A DNA stretch of 19,101 bases from an uncultured Candidatus Soleaferrea sp. (GCA_934527325.1 CAKTAG010000018.1:1-19101), one strand, 5' to 3'. Positions 5,940 to 13,469 are shown, numbered from the stretch's first letter. Notes: generated by a model not told the origin, from the letters alone. Program-made: numbers and translations.

Positions 5940-7085
5940 ATGAGAGATTTTATAAAAAAATTATTTTTAATTTGTTGTATATGTGTTGTTGCATCACAGT
6001 TTAATATTGTTGCTACTAAAGCACCGCAAAATGTGTTGAATGTGATTGGTAACTCTAAAAATTCAAATAATAATAGGTTAGGTGAGTTTGTAGTAGATGG
6101 CAATTTAAGTAAATTAAATGAATGTAGTAAAAATCAATCTTGTATTGTGTGTGGTAATAGGCCTAAAGCAATAAATAAAGTTACAAATAAAAATGGTGAA
6201 AGTACATATGTATGTGATAATTGTTTAGAAGATGGTGAGTTTATTAAATGTAATAATGATTGCTGTAAAAATTTAATAAATAGGTTTGCGAGTGTTACTA
6301 ATAATGGGTACTGTGATGATTGTGCAGAATATTTGTATAATTATGAATATTGTGAAGCTAGTAATAGGTGTATAAAATGTTTAAAACAAATAATACCTTA
6401 TGGAATAGGAAGAGGTTTATTATGTGAAAAATGTGTGGAAAAAGATGAAAAAGAAATAAAAGAATTTTTAATAACATGTGATAATCAATACGGTATAAAA
6501 AAAGAAAAATTTTACAATATAAAAGAAAAAGAGATTTATTCTAACAGAATAAAATGTGCAACATGTAAGCTAAAGCCATATAAAATAAATTTTGTGTATG
6601 GTGTAAGTGAATATGTATGTGATGATTGTTTGTGCCAAGATGAAATTATGAAGTGTAAAAAATGTAAAAGAGTGAATTATATATCTTTGTTAACATATTT
6701 TTGTAATAATGGATTGTGTAATGTTTGCGCGGGTAAATCTGCTGTTAAAATGGGTGTATGCAATAGGTGTTTAAAAGTAATAAAGTGTAGTGACTGTGAA
6801 TTGTGTATGGAATGTAAAAAAAGTTATAAAGATTTTATAAATAAAAGTGATGGAGAATTATGGAGTAAAATAGAGAATAACGAATTTTTAATAAATGAAT
6901 TAATTAGTTATAGAGGTGGTAAAGTAGGTAAAAATGTTGATGTAGATAATTTTAAGCGTAGTAGAGAGCAGGCAAAGATGCTAAATATTAGTGAGTTACC
7001 AAGTAAAAAGAGTATTAGTAATTTTGTATTGTATGGTGATGAATGTGACGATGAAATAATATATGAATCTGACTTGAATGAATAA
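5940..7085 (+). CDS. Secreted cysteine-rich protein with duplicated C-x2-C (zinc-ribbon-like) module
   Basis: I do not recognise this 381-residue protein. It starts with a signal peptide (basic MRDFIKK, hydrophobic core, probable cut after about residue 28). The mature part carries about 33 cysteines, mostly as C-x2-C pairs. Two copies of one module are visible: residues 68-165 (SCIVCGNRPK, YVCDNCL, NNGYCDDCA, RCIKCLK, LCEKC) and residues 206-292 (KCATCKLKPY, YVCDDCL, NNGLCNVCA, RCLKVIKCSDC, CMECK). Spacing between pairs is like treble-clef or B-box zinc domains. Such domains are normally cytosolic, so a secreted copy is odd. The tail (about 300-381) has no cysteine except one and is acidic at the end. 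GGGAG lies 7 nt before the ATG. Possible roles are adhesin, effector or metal binder; none is supported over the others. Confidence 0.85.
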   Translation: MRDFIKKLFLICCICVVASQFNIVATKAPQNVLNVIGNSKNSNNNRLGEFVVDGNLSKLNECSKNQSCIVCGNRPKAINKVTNKNGESTYVCDNCLEDGEFIKCNNDCCKNLINRFASVTNNGYCDDCAEYLYNYEYCEASNRCIKCLKQIIPYGIGRGLLCEKCVEKDEKEIKEFLITCDNQYGIKKEKFYNIKEKEIYSNRIKCATCKLKPYKINFVYGVSEYVCDDCLCQDEIMKCKKCKRVNYISLLTYFCNNGLCNVCAGKSAVKMGVCNRCLKVIKCSDCELCMECKKSYKDFINKSDGELWSKIENNEFLINELISYRGGKVGKNVDVDNFKRSREQAKMLNISELPSKKSISNFVLYGDECDDEIIYESDLNE

Positions 7086-7109
7086 TAATTAAAATACATA
7101 TTAGAACAA

Positions 7110-7164
7110 AAAAATAAAGGCTATAAGCAACCCGGTTTTAAAAACCGATTTTGCTATGGCCTTT
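7110..7164. terminator. Complex terminator hairpin between convergent genes
   Basis: The outer stem pairs AAAGGC...GCAA (7117-7130) with TTGC...GCCTTT (7151-7164), with one wobble and one bulge. An inner hairpin CGGTTTT/AAAACCG (7133-7147) sits on top. The left flank is A-rich (7108-7116), giving a U-run on the minus strand, so it mainly suits the minus-strand coiled-coil gene. Confidence 0.75.
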
Positions 7165-7178
7165 GATTTAGTTATTTG

Positions 7179-8285
7179 TTATTTATCATCAACATCTGCT
7201 TCTGCTTGGTTGTTACATGCTTTTGCTGCTGCTACCTGTAACCATGCTGCAGCTTGTATTTCAATAAACTCTTTTCTTGTTTTTTCAATTTCATCTTCAG
7301 CTATTTTTAAGCGTTTATATACATTAGTTAATTTTTTATAATTTTCGTTTACATCGCTGTGACCTTCTATTTCTCCCAAATTTGATGTCTGTATTGATTT
7401 AATAAATTCTACTATTGCTTTTTCAAATTTTATTTTTGAGTTTTGTTCAGATTTATGTTTTTCTGTTAAGTTTCGAGGTGCTGTACTTATATCTTTTAGA
7501 GATGTAAAACTTTCACCAAATGCTTTTTTAAATAAATTAAATATTTCTGGGTGTGCTATTTCATCGCTAAATTCATTATATGTTTTTTTAATTTCTTCCA
7601 CGATTTGCTTTTTACTACACTCAGCAGTATCGGAGGTAGGTAATTCTGAAGCTATTTGTTTGTATTCCCTGCATTTTCTAAATATTTCTAAATATTTTGT
7701 TTTTAAGTCTTCAAGTGTTTTATAATGAATATATGGCTCATTTTCATCTAAAGTTAATGCGTAATACCCACCATTAGATACTCTTAATACACCTTGTAAC
7801 ATATTTGGTAATGTATAGTCGCATTTAATTTCAGCTTCTTTATGTATTTTTTGTATTTCTTGTTCTATTACTATTAACTCTTGTAATGTTGTACATTTTT
7901 CTATTAATTCCCATAATTTTTGCATTGCACAGGATGCTTTACTGTATAGTTCGTTAATTATTTCTACTATTGCTATAAAATTATTTATTGCTTCTTTTGA
8001 TTTTGTTCCTTCTGCAAATGATTTTTCTACCTCTTTAAAAGTGGACGTTAGTTCATCACTTATTTTTAATCTTGTATCCATTATTTTACTTTGTGCATCT
8101 TTAAAAATTTTTCTTAGTTGCTCAGGTGTATATTCTTGGTTTATTTGTGAACTGCCAAATGAAATTCCAAAACCACTTTTACTAACTGGCACATCACTTG
8201 CTTGCATAGCCATTGCTGGCATACAACTACCTAAACCTATTGCACCTACTAAACTTAAACTTATGATTTTTTCTTTGTTCATCAT
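7179..8285 (-). CDS. Secreted coiled-coil protein, paralogue A
   Basis: An unrecognised 368-residue protein. Residues 1-26 are a signal peptide ending CMPAMA; cleavage after AMA is likely, though LGSC at 18-21 could also be read as a poor lipobox. The mature part is mostly charged helix. It shares two blocks with the 731-residue neighbour: EFSDEIAHPEIFNLFKKAFG (about 238-257) and FIKSIQTSNLGEIEG (about 294-308) plus the following helix. The C-terminus is rich in Ala and ends acidic (ADVDDK). ATG 8285 is 9 nt after GGAG. The promoter at 8347-8375 and palindromic operator at 8321-8338 are nearly the same as those of the paralogue, so the two genes are probably co-regulated. A surface or secreted structural role is a guess. 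Confidence 0.88.
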   Translation of the reverse strand: MMNKEKIISLSLVGAIGLGSCMPAMAMQASDVPVSKSGFGISFGSSQINQEYTPEQLRKIFKDAQSKIMDTRLKISDELTSTFKEVEKSFAEGTKSKEAINNFIAIVEIINELYSKASCAMQKLWELIEKCTTLQELIVIEQEIQKIHKEAEIKCDYTLPNMLQGVLRVSNGGYYALTLDENEPYIHYKTLEDLKTKYLEIFRKCREYKQIASELPTSDTAECSKKQIVEEIKKTYNEFSDEIAHPEIFNLFKKAFGESFTSLKDISTAPRNLTEKHKSEQNSKIKFEKAIVEFIKSIQTSNLGEIEGHSDVNENYKKLTNVYKRLKIAEDEIEKTRKEFIEIQAAAWLQVAAAKACNNQAEADVDDK

Positions 8286-8320
8286 AAATATTTTCTCCTT
8301 TTATGTTCAAATTGATTTGA

Positions 8321-8338
8321 TGTATGTATCTACATACA
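8321..8338. promoter_or_regulatory. Palindromic operator candidate, copy A
   Basis: TGTATGTATCTACATACA is a perfect 8-bp inverted repeat around a 2-bp centre. It lies at about +1 to +20 relative to the promoter at 8347-8375, the expected place for a repressor site. The same palindrome occurs before paralogue B. Confidence 0.65.
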
Positions 8339-8346
8339 ACATTATA

Positions 8347-8375
8347 ATTATATATTATATTTACAAATAAATCAA
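8347..8375 (-). promoter_or_regulatory. Promoter of coiled-coil paralogue A
   Basis: On the minus strand, TTGATT (8375-8370), a 17-nt spacer and TATAAT (8352-8347). Both hexamers and the spacing are conserved in copy B. Confidence 0.68.
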
Positions 8376-8471
8376 TAATATTTTAACAATAAATATAAAT
8401 TCTATGTCTTGGACAATAGTTATTCACCATCTATTAAATATTATGTAGATATCAACTAAAGGCATTATTTG

Positions 8472-8527
8472 CTAAAAAACCAAGCCATTCACTTACACTA
8501 CATTTTTAGTGCAAGTAAATAGCTTGG
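8472..8527 (-). terminator. Terminator of coiled-coil paralogue B
   Basis: A 20-bp stem is formed by 8480-8499 and 8508-8527. The three non-Watson-Crick positions are all G-U in minus-strand RNA and A-C in plus-strand RNA, so it is a minus-strand structure. A U-run (from 8474-8479) follows it on the minus strand. It ends the transcript of the gene at 8649-10844. Confidence 0.8.
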
Positions 8528-8648
8528 CTTAATTATTATTAATTATGATATTACTTCTGTTTCATCAACAGCTTTTTTTTGCACCGTTACTTTGTGAATT
8601 ACAAAAACTATTTTTGGCAGCTGATGTACTGAAACGTGGTTGGCTATA

Positions 8649-10844
8649 TCACATCTCTTCTGCTTTTTTTACTTCTTCTGCTGCTTTCAATGCTTTTTCT
8701 AATATACTTAACTCTTTTCTTTGGTTTGCTAATATTTCGTTTGCTTCTTTCACTAAAGCTCTTAGCATCGTTAAGCTTACTTCTGACCGCTCGAGATCTA
8801 AACGAACTCTTATCTCTTTGCTAATTGTTCCTTCTTTTAAAATAAGATCATACTCATCCTCTAAAGAATAGTGTGCTCTTTTCCATGTTTCATACATTTC
8901 ATTTAATGTACCAAGCCATCTCTCACTTTTCACCAATTCTGCTCTTCTTGTTTCATATATTTTTCTTATTTCATCACGCGCTAACACTACGTATTTATCA
9001 GCAACCCTTCCTTCTGTAGCTAGTGTAATTAACTGCTGATGGTTAGCCAATATCTCTTCTGCTTTTTTTACTTCTTCTTTTGATTTTTCATTCGCTTTTT
9101 TTGCAACTTCATTAAATGCATCTTTTGCTATTTTAAATTCACCTTTTGCTATTTCAAATTCACTTTTCGTTTCTTCTAAAACCTTTGCCAAACCTATAGC
9201 TTCTTTATACTTTTTATCTATATCTCTACAGCATTCTTCTATTCCTCCTAAACCCGATATATGTTTCGATTTAATAAATATTTCTAATTTTCCAATAATA
9301 TCTTCTCTTAATTTTTCTATTTCTGATTTATTTTTATCATGTTCTCTATTTTTTATAATAAGTTTTTTATGCATTTCAACGTATTCTTTAGATCCTCTTT
9401 CAGCTTTGTTACGTAATTTTAAATATGTTTCACTTTCCTCTTTTGCTTTGTTACATGCTACATATGCTTCTTCAAGCTTATTGCATTTCTGTGCTATATA
9501 TTTAAAATCTTTGCCAAATATTTCTTCAAGTAAATTTAGCATTTCTGGAGAGCTTTTTAATTTATTACTAAACTCTACAATTTTTTGGCAAAATTCATCT
9601 AAAATTCGATTATAAGTATGCCAAGATAGTTGATCATATATTTTACTGGTTTCACTATATATTTTATCATATTCTTTGTGAATTTTTTCTATTCCTGCAA
9701 ATTTTTCTCTTTCATTTTTTAATATTTCATTATTATTAGTATTAGTATATATTTCACCAATATATATTTTATCTGCATAATAATTTAGTACATGATCTTC
9801 TGCTTCGCATGCTTTTACTATATTATTTATTTCATCGTGTTTTTTTTCAATTTCTTTATATATACCAGTTACCTCTGATTTTGTTGTTTCTATTTTTTGG
9901 AATGTTCCAAACTTTTTTATTAATTCTCCTAGACTTGTTAATGTATCATACACCGTTTCTACCATATCTGGTTTCTGCTCAATTATGCCTAATATTTTTT
10001 CATAAAATATGTCTAATTGTTTATCTATTCCACCATCAAATTCTTTTAATTTAGCCGCTGTTGCTTGCTCTATTACTTCACGTTGTTCTTTTGCTTCTTT
10101 CTGTATTTGTTTTAAATTTTCATCTGCTTCTTTTAGTTTTATTTCTATTATTTCTTTATATAAATTTTTTAAATCTTCATTTGTTTTTTCTTCTAATGTT
10201 ATAAATGATTCTAAAATAATTTTTCTTATCTCTTCTAATTCTGCAGAATTGCCATTTTCTTCTACTGCCTCTTTTATTTCTTCAAGATTTTCTTTTGTTA
10301 CTTCTAATTCTGTAATGAATTTTGAAAGAACTTTTTTTATTTCTTCTAATTTTTCGCGATCTCCTATTTCTTTTTCTAATTTTGCAATATGTTCGGTTGC
10401 TTTTTTTTCTATTGTTACAAGATATTCCTCCGTTATTTCTTCTAATTTTGCTGGATTTCCTATTTCTTCTTCTAATTCTTCAAGACGTTTTTCTCCTACA
10501 CGATATATTTCATTTCTTTCAATTACTGCTTTTTTTACTGCTTCATCTACTTTTTTATGTTGTTTCTCTGCTTCTTCTTTTATTATTTCACCTTCTGCTA
10601 ATATATTGCCATGTATTGTGGTTGTAATATTCTCTAATACTTCTTCTATTTTTCTTTTTGTATCTTCATATACATCTTCCATGTTATTTATAGCACCACT
10701 TTGCGAGCTTCCAAGTGAACTACCCAAACAAACTTTTTTAGCATCTGGTTCACCATCTGTTTTTGCAGCCATTGCTGGCATACAACTACCTAAACCTATT
10801 GCGCCTACTAAACTTAAACTTATGATTTTTTCTTTGTTCATCAT
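8649..10844 (-). CDS. Large secreted coiled-coil protein, paralogue B
   Basis: An unrecognised 731-residue protein from the second ATG (10844). A 733-residue form from 10850 is possible, but the ribosome site is 9 nt from 10844, and in copy A the base corresponding to the first ATG is changed, so MMNKEK is the shared start. A signal peptide ends CMPAMA. Numbered from 10850, residues about 123-229 hold three repeats of about 35 residues (EIGNPAKLEEI, EIGDREKLEEI, ENGNSAELEEI). Residues 424-452 (EFSNKLKSSPEMLNLLEEIF) and 521-573 (FIKSKHISGLGGIE and helix) match paralogue A. The C-terminal 150 residues are further Glu/Lys-rich helix. The frame stops at TGA 8649-8651. Out-of-frame remnants similar to the tail of paralogue A follow. 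Long antisense frames here are composition artefacts. Confidence 0.88.
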   Translation of the reverse strand: MMNKEKIISLSLVGAIGLGSCMPAMAAKTDGEPDAKKVCLGSSLGSSQSGAINNMEDVYEDTKRKIEEVLENITTTIHGNILAEGEIIKEEAEKQHKKVDEAVKKAVIERNEIYRVGEKRLEELEEEIGNPAKLEEITEEYLVTIEKKATEHIAKLEKEIGDREKLEEIKKVLSKFITELEVTKENLEEIKEAVEENGNSAELEEIRKIILESFITLEEKTNEDLKNLYKEIIEIKLKEADENLKQIQKEAKEQREVIEQATAAKLKEFDGGIDKQLDIFYEKILGIIEQKPDMVETVYDTLTSLGELIKKFGTFQKIETTKSEVTGIYKEIEKKHDEINNIVKACEAEDHVLNYYADKIYIGEIYTNTNNNEILKNEREKFAGIEKIHKEYDKIYSETSKIYDQLSWHTYNRILDEFCQKIVEFSNKLKSSPEMLNLLEEIFGKDFKYIAQKCNKLEEAYVACNKAKEESETYLKLRNKAERGSKEYVEMHKKLIIKNREHDKNKSEIEKLREDIIGKLEIFIKSKHISGLGGIEECCRDIDKKYKEAIGLAKVLEETKSEFEIAKGEFKIAKDAFNEVAKKANEKSKEEVKKAEEILANHQQLITLATEGRVADKYVVLARDEIRKIYETRRAELVKSERWLGTLNEMYETWKRAHYSLEDEYDLILKEGTISKEIRVRLDLERSEVSLTMLRALVKEANEILANQRKELSILEKALKAAEEVKKAEEM

Positions 10845-10879
10845 AAACATTTTCTCCTTTATGTTTAAATTAAATTAAC

Positions 10880-10895
10880 GTATGTATCTACATAC
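10880..10895. promoter_or_regulatory. Palindromic operator candidate, copy B
   Basis: GTATGTATCTACATAC, the same palindrome as at 8321-8338, with 7-bp arms here because the outermost pair is lost. It sits at the same distance from its promoter. Confidence 0.65.
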
Positions 10896-10904
10896 AATAT
10901 TTTA

Positions 10905-10933
10905 ATTATATATTATATTTACAAATAAATCAA
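10905..10933 (-). promoter_or_regulatory. Promoter of coiled-coil paralogue B
   Basis: On the minus strand, TTGATT (10933-10928), a 17-nt spacer and TATAAT (10910-10905), identical in hexamers and spacing to copy A. A second TATAAT 6 nt downstream in copy A is altered here, which points to this -10 as the functional one. Confidence 0.68.
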
Positions 10934-11032
10934 CGATGTTTTTTACAATAAATATAAATTCTATGTTTTAAACAACAGTTATCCACCATCTATTAAGTAT
11001 TCTGTATATATTAACCAAAGGAATTATTTGCT

Positions 11033-11087
11033 AAAAAAACAAAGCCATTCACTAACACTACATTTTTAGTGGTTAGCAAATAGCTTG
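11033..11087 (-). terminator. Orphan terminator hairpin, copy B
   Basis: Bases 11042-11059 pair with 11068-11086 (one bulged base, G-U pairs only in minus-strand RNA), followed on the minus strand by a run of seven U. Compared with copy A, the stem has matching changes on both arms (CTTA/AAG becomes CTAA/TTAG). No minus-strand gene lies upstream of it in the window, so it has no obvious gene to terminate. Confidence 0.7.
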
Positions 11088-11177
11088 GTTATTAAATTTA
11101 CATGGTTACAGACTTGCAGAAATGTTTTATAAATTTGGTGGTATGTTAAAAAATGTGAATAAAATTTTAAATATCTG

Positions 11178-11206
11178 TTGCTATAATTATAATTATCTAC
11201 TATAAT
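11178..11206 (+). promoter_or_regulatory. Promoter of the small secreted protein gene
   Basis: TTGCTA (11178-11183), a 17-nt spacer and a perfect TATAAT (11201-11206), 35 nt before the start codon. Confidence 0.65.
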
Positions 11207-11241
11207 AAAATAAGGTAAATTTTGCAAGGAGGTTTTTGAGT

Positions 11242-11940
11242 GTGAGTATTCATAAAAAGTTATTTTCAATATGTTTGGTAAGTGTTTTTGCAGCGGCTGC
11301 GTTGCCAGTTAATGCTTGTAAAGTTGAAGGTAAGCAAGTTGAACAAAATGGGTATGGAGGTTCTAAAGCTTTTAATAATGAACAACAAAAAGAAGGGTTA
11401 TATGGAGGTTTAGAATTACCGCCTAGAATTAATGTATACCCAGATACGGTAAAAGAAGTGGGTACACCACCGGTATATGAGCCAGGAAAAAAAGAATTAG
11501 AAGGTACAACATTAAAATTAGCAATAGAGTATTTAAAAAGAGTAATGGAAATAGATAAAAGAAAGTTAGCAATAATAGAAAACGGTTGCTTTGATTTTAA
11601 CAGGCGGCAACTAGAAACAGCTGCTGTTGAATGTGAATTAGAAAGTGCATTCGATGATTTTAAAACAGCAGAATATTTTCATACATTTATGAATAGTATA
11701 GTACATTACGAAAAATGTGGTGAAGATGATTGTATTGAAAAAGAAGATGGGGAAATAGGGGAAATATTTGAAGGGCGATACATTTGTTGCGATGATAAAA
11801 AAATATATTTCAGTGAAGAGTTAAAACAAGAATCACGTGCGATGTATGTTGAATATAAAAAAATGTTAGATATGTGTAGAAGTGTACTATTAAATGGTAA
11901 CAAGGAAGTACCTGCTAAAAATATTAAATTAAATAAATAA
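11242..11940 (+). CDS. Small secreted protein of unknown function
   Basis: An unrecognised 232-residue protein. The start chosen is GTG 11242, which lies 9 nt after a perfect AAGGAGG (11227-11232); a TTG at 11236 is too close. The signal peptide has a basic MSIHKK, the core LFSICLVSVFAAAALPV and a cut after VNA. The mature part opens with a Gly/Asn/Gln-rich stretch (GYGGSKAFNNEQQ), then a Pro-rich segment (LPPRINVYPDTV, TPPVYEPGKK), then a helical, acidic remainder with about six cysteines, including CGEDDC and CC. There is no homology to the two coiled-coil proteins beyond also being exported, and its promoter is different. It stands alone between terminators. Confidence 0.83.
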   Translation: MSIHKKLFSICLVSVFAAAALPVNACKVEGKQVEQNGYGGSKAFNNEQQKEGLYGGLELPPRINVYPDTVKEVGTPPVYEPGKKELEGTTLKLAIEYLKRVMEIDKRKLAIIENGCFDFNRRQLETAAVECELESAFDDFKTAEYFHTFMNSIVHYEKCGEDDCIEKEDGEIGEIFEGRYICCDDKKIYFSEELKQESRAMYVEYKKMLDMCRSVLLNGNKEVPAKNIKLNK

Positions 11941-11990
11941 AAATAAAGCTTCAACGGCTTAATATTTAGCTGTTGAAGCTTTATTTTTAT
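11941..11990. terminator. Bidirectional terminator shared with htrA
   Basis: An 18-bp stem is formed by 11941-11958 and 11969-11986 with one G-U pair. T-rich sequence follows on both strands, so it can end both the secreted-protein gene and htrA. Confidence 0.88.
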
Positions 11991-11996
11991 AAAAAA

Positions 11997-13469
11997 TTAT
12001 TTATTTAAAATGCCTTCATCTTCTATTAATTTTACATCAACTTCTATTTTAGATTCGTTATTATTAAATTGGTCGTACCTATAAAAAACTACGTGAACAG
12101 TATCGCCTGGTTTGTGTTTTTTTAATTGTTCTTTAAGCTCTTGAATAGCTTTTATTTTTATTCCATCAATTTCATGTAAAATATCATATTTAACAATGCC
12201 CTTATTAATTAAATCTGGGTTTGTTGCAGATTCGATTAGCAAACCGGTTTGTACATTGCTGTACTTAGCTAACATATCACCTATTTCTTTACTTATAGCA
12301 ATGCCTAATTTAACACGACCTTTTACATGCCCATATTTTATTAAATCATCTAAAATTGATTTAGATGGCGTTATTGGAATTGAAAAACCCATACCTTCTA
12401 TTTGTGTGGCAGATATTTTTGATGAATTTATACCAATAACTTGGCCTTTTTCGTTAACAAGTGCACCACCAGAGTTGCCAGGGTTTATAGCTGCATCTGT
12501 TTGTATATATTTATTATCGCAACCTATAGTAGATGTAGAATCTACTGTTCTATTTAAAGCAGATATTATACCAGCTGTCATAGAACCAGAGTATTCAAGG
12601 TCAAGAGGGCTACCAATAGCGTAAACAGTTTCTCCAACTTCCGATAAATTAGAATCGCCAAACTCAGCGGCTGTTAAATTATCTGCATTAATTTTTAGTA
12701 CGCATAAATCTGTGTTAATATCAACACCTACAATTTTGGCTTCATATTCTCGCTTATCGTTTAAAATTACTTTAACAGCATTTACTAATTCCATGCTTGG
12801 TGTATTTATAACAACGTGAGAGTTAGTAATAATGTAGCCATCTTTACTCATAATTATTCCAGATGCACTACCTGCTTCTACTATACCAATTGGGTAAATA
12901 GATGACATTCTGATATATGGAACAACAGAAACTACAGATGGAATTATTTTTTTTGCAATTTTGGTTGCGTCGTTTGAGGTATATATTAAACCTTCTTTAC
13001 TATCTGGATATGTTATTTCTACTGTTTCATAATTTTCTTCTTGTGGGGTTAAATCTTCTTTGTTATTAAATGCAATATTGCCTAACCAACTAGAAAATGA
13101 AATACTTAAAAATGTTATTAAACAAATAGCTATTATAGAACATAGTATAGAAGCAAAAACAATAACACCTTTATTTTTAGATGTTCTTTCTTTGGCAAAT
13201 TGATCCATCTTACTGTATTTTTCATAATCCCATTGGTATAGTTGGTTTTTATTTTCTTCCTGGTTAAAAATATCTTTATATTTTTCTAGGCTTTGTTCAA
13301 TCTTATCTTGTTGCTCATCGTTAAAAGAAGAAGCATCTGTGTTATTTTCATTATTATCATTAACAACCGGTTCTAAAAAATCAGTTTGCTTTTCAACATC
13401 AGTAGCAGAATTGTTAATATCATTTTCTGTTGTATTTCCTGTATTTTTTTTATTTTCGTTATCTAACAT
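11997..13469 (-). CDS. htrA: HtrA/DegP-type membrane-anchored serine protease with PDZ domain
   Basis: The protease degrades misfolded exported proteins at the outer face of the membrane. The 490-residue product from ATG 13469 (AAAGGTG 6 nt upstream; a GTG three codons earlier is less likely) has an acidic, Asn-rich cytoplasmic region of about 100 residues, one membrane helix (about 102-127), a trypsin-like domain and a C-terminal PDZ domain (about 385-485). The catalytic triad is intact: His218 in ITNSHVV, Asp254 in NTDLCVL and Ser333 in NPGNSGGAL. The architecture matches Firmicutes HtrA, with a longer than usual acidic N-terminus. It lies directly next to four genes for exported proteins, which may be coincidence or may reflect folding control of the secretome. 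Confidence 0.95.
   Translation of the reverse strand: MLDNENKKNTGNTTENDINNSATDVEKQTDFLEPVVNDNNENNTDASSFNDEQQDKIEQSLEKYKDIFNQEENKNQLYQWDYEKYSKMDQFAKERTSKNKGVIVFASILCSIIAICLITFLSISFSSWLGNIAFNNKEDLTPQEENYETVEITYPDSKEGLIYTSNDATKIAKKIIPSVVSVVPYIRMSSIYPIGIVEAGSASGIIMSKDGYIITNSHVVINTPSMELVNAVKVILNDKREYEAKIVGVDINTDLCVLKINADNLTAAEFGDSNLSEVGETVYAIGSPLDLEYSGSMTAGIISALNRTVDSTSTIGCDNKYIQTDAAINPGNSGGALVNEKGQVIGINSSKISATQIEGMGFSIPITPSKSILDDLIKYGHVKGRVKLGIAISKEIGDMLAKYSNVQTGLLIESATNPDLINKGIVKYDILHEIDGIKIKAIQELKEQLKKHKPGDTVHVVFYRYDQFNNNESKIEVDVKLIEDEGILNK

Larger units (their letters stand above)
8208..8527. repeat. Duplicated expression/secretion cassette, copy A
   Basis: This segment and 10767-11088 are direct copies. 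Each contains, on the minus strand, a terminator hairpin, a conserved AT-rich stretch, the promoter, the palindromic operator, the ribosome site and the signal-peptide codons. The signal-peptide part differs at only one or two bases over about 85. The promoter part is more diverged but alignable throughout. Homology fades just after the signal peptide. The 8286-8648 gap contains no gene, only this cassette and the 3' flank of paralogue B. Confidence 0.88.
10767..11088. repeat. Duplicated expression/secretion cassette, copy B
   Basis: Direct copy of 8208-8527. From 10767 up to about 10860 it is nearly identical to copy A (signal peptide and ribosome site), then it continues through operator, promoter and terminator hairpin with more changes. 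Past 11088 the resemblance ends. The gap 10845-11241 contains this cassette and the promoter of the plus-strand gene at 11242. Confidence 0.88.

Noticed and set aside
8649..8651. TGA read as a sense codon (recoded genetic code)
   Set aside because: TGA is used as a normal stop in rplU and yabP here, so the TGA in the coiled-coil gene is most simply a stop.
8545..8871. 108-codon plus-strand frame
   Set aside because: It overlaps the C-terminal coding part of the coiled-coil gene and its 3' flank, has biased composition and no ribosome site.
10009..10878. 289-codon plus-strand frame opposite the large coiled-coil gene
   Set aside because: A Ser/Phe-rich mirror of Glu/Lys-rich codons in the antisense frame; the minus-strand gene has a signal peptide, ribosome site, promoter and paralogue.
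10978..10986. DnaA-box-like TTATCCACC in cassette copy B
   Set aside because: One mismatch to TTATCCACA, and the same site in copy A is TTATTCACC; it is an isolated part of the duplicated cassette, not a cluster.
12196..12624. 142-codon plus-strand frame inside htrA
   Set aside because: Antisense shadow of a clearly conserved protease domain.
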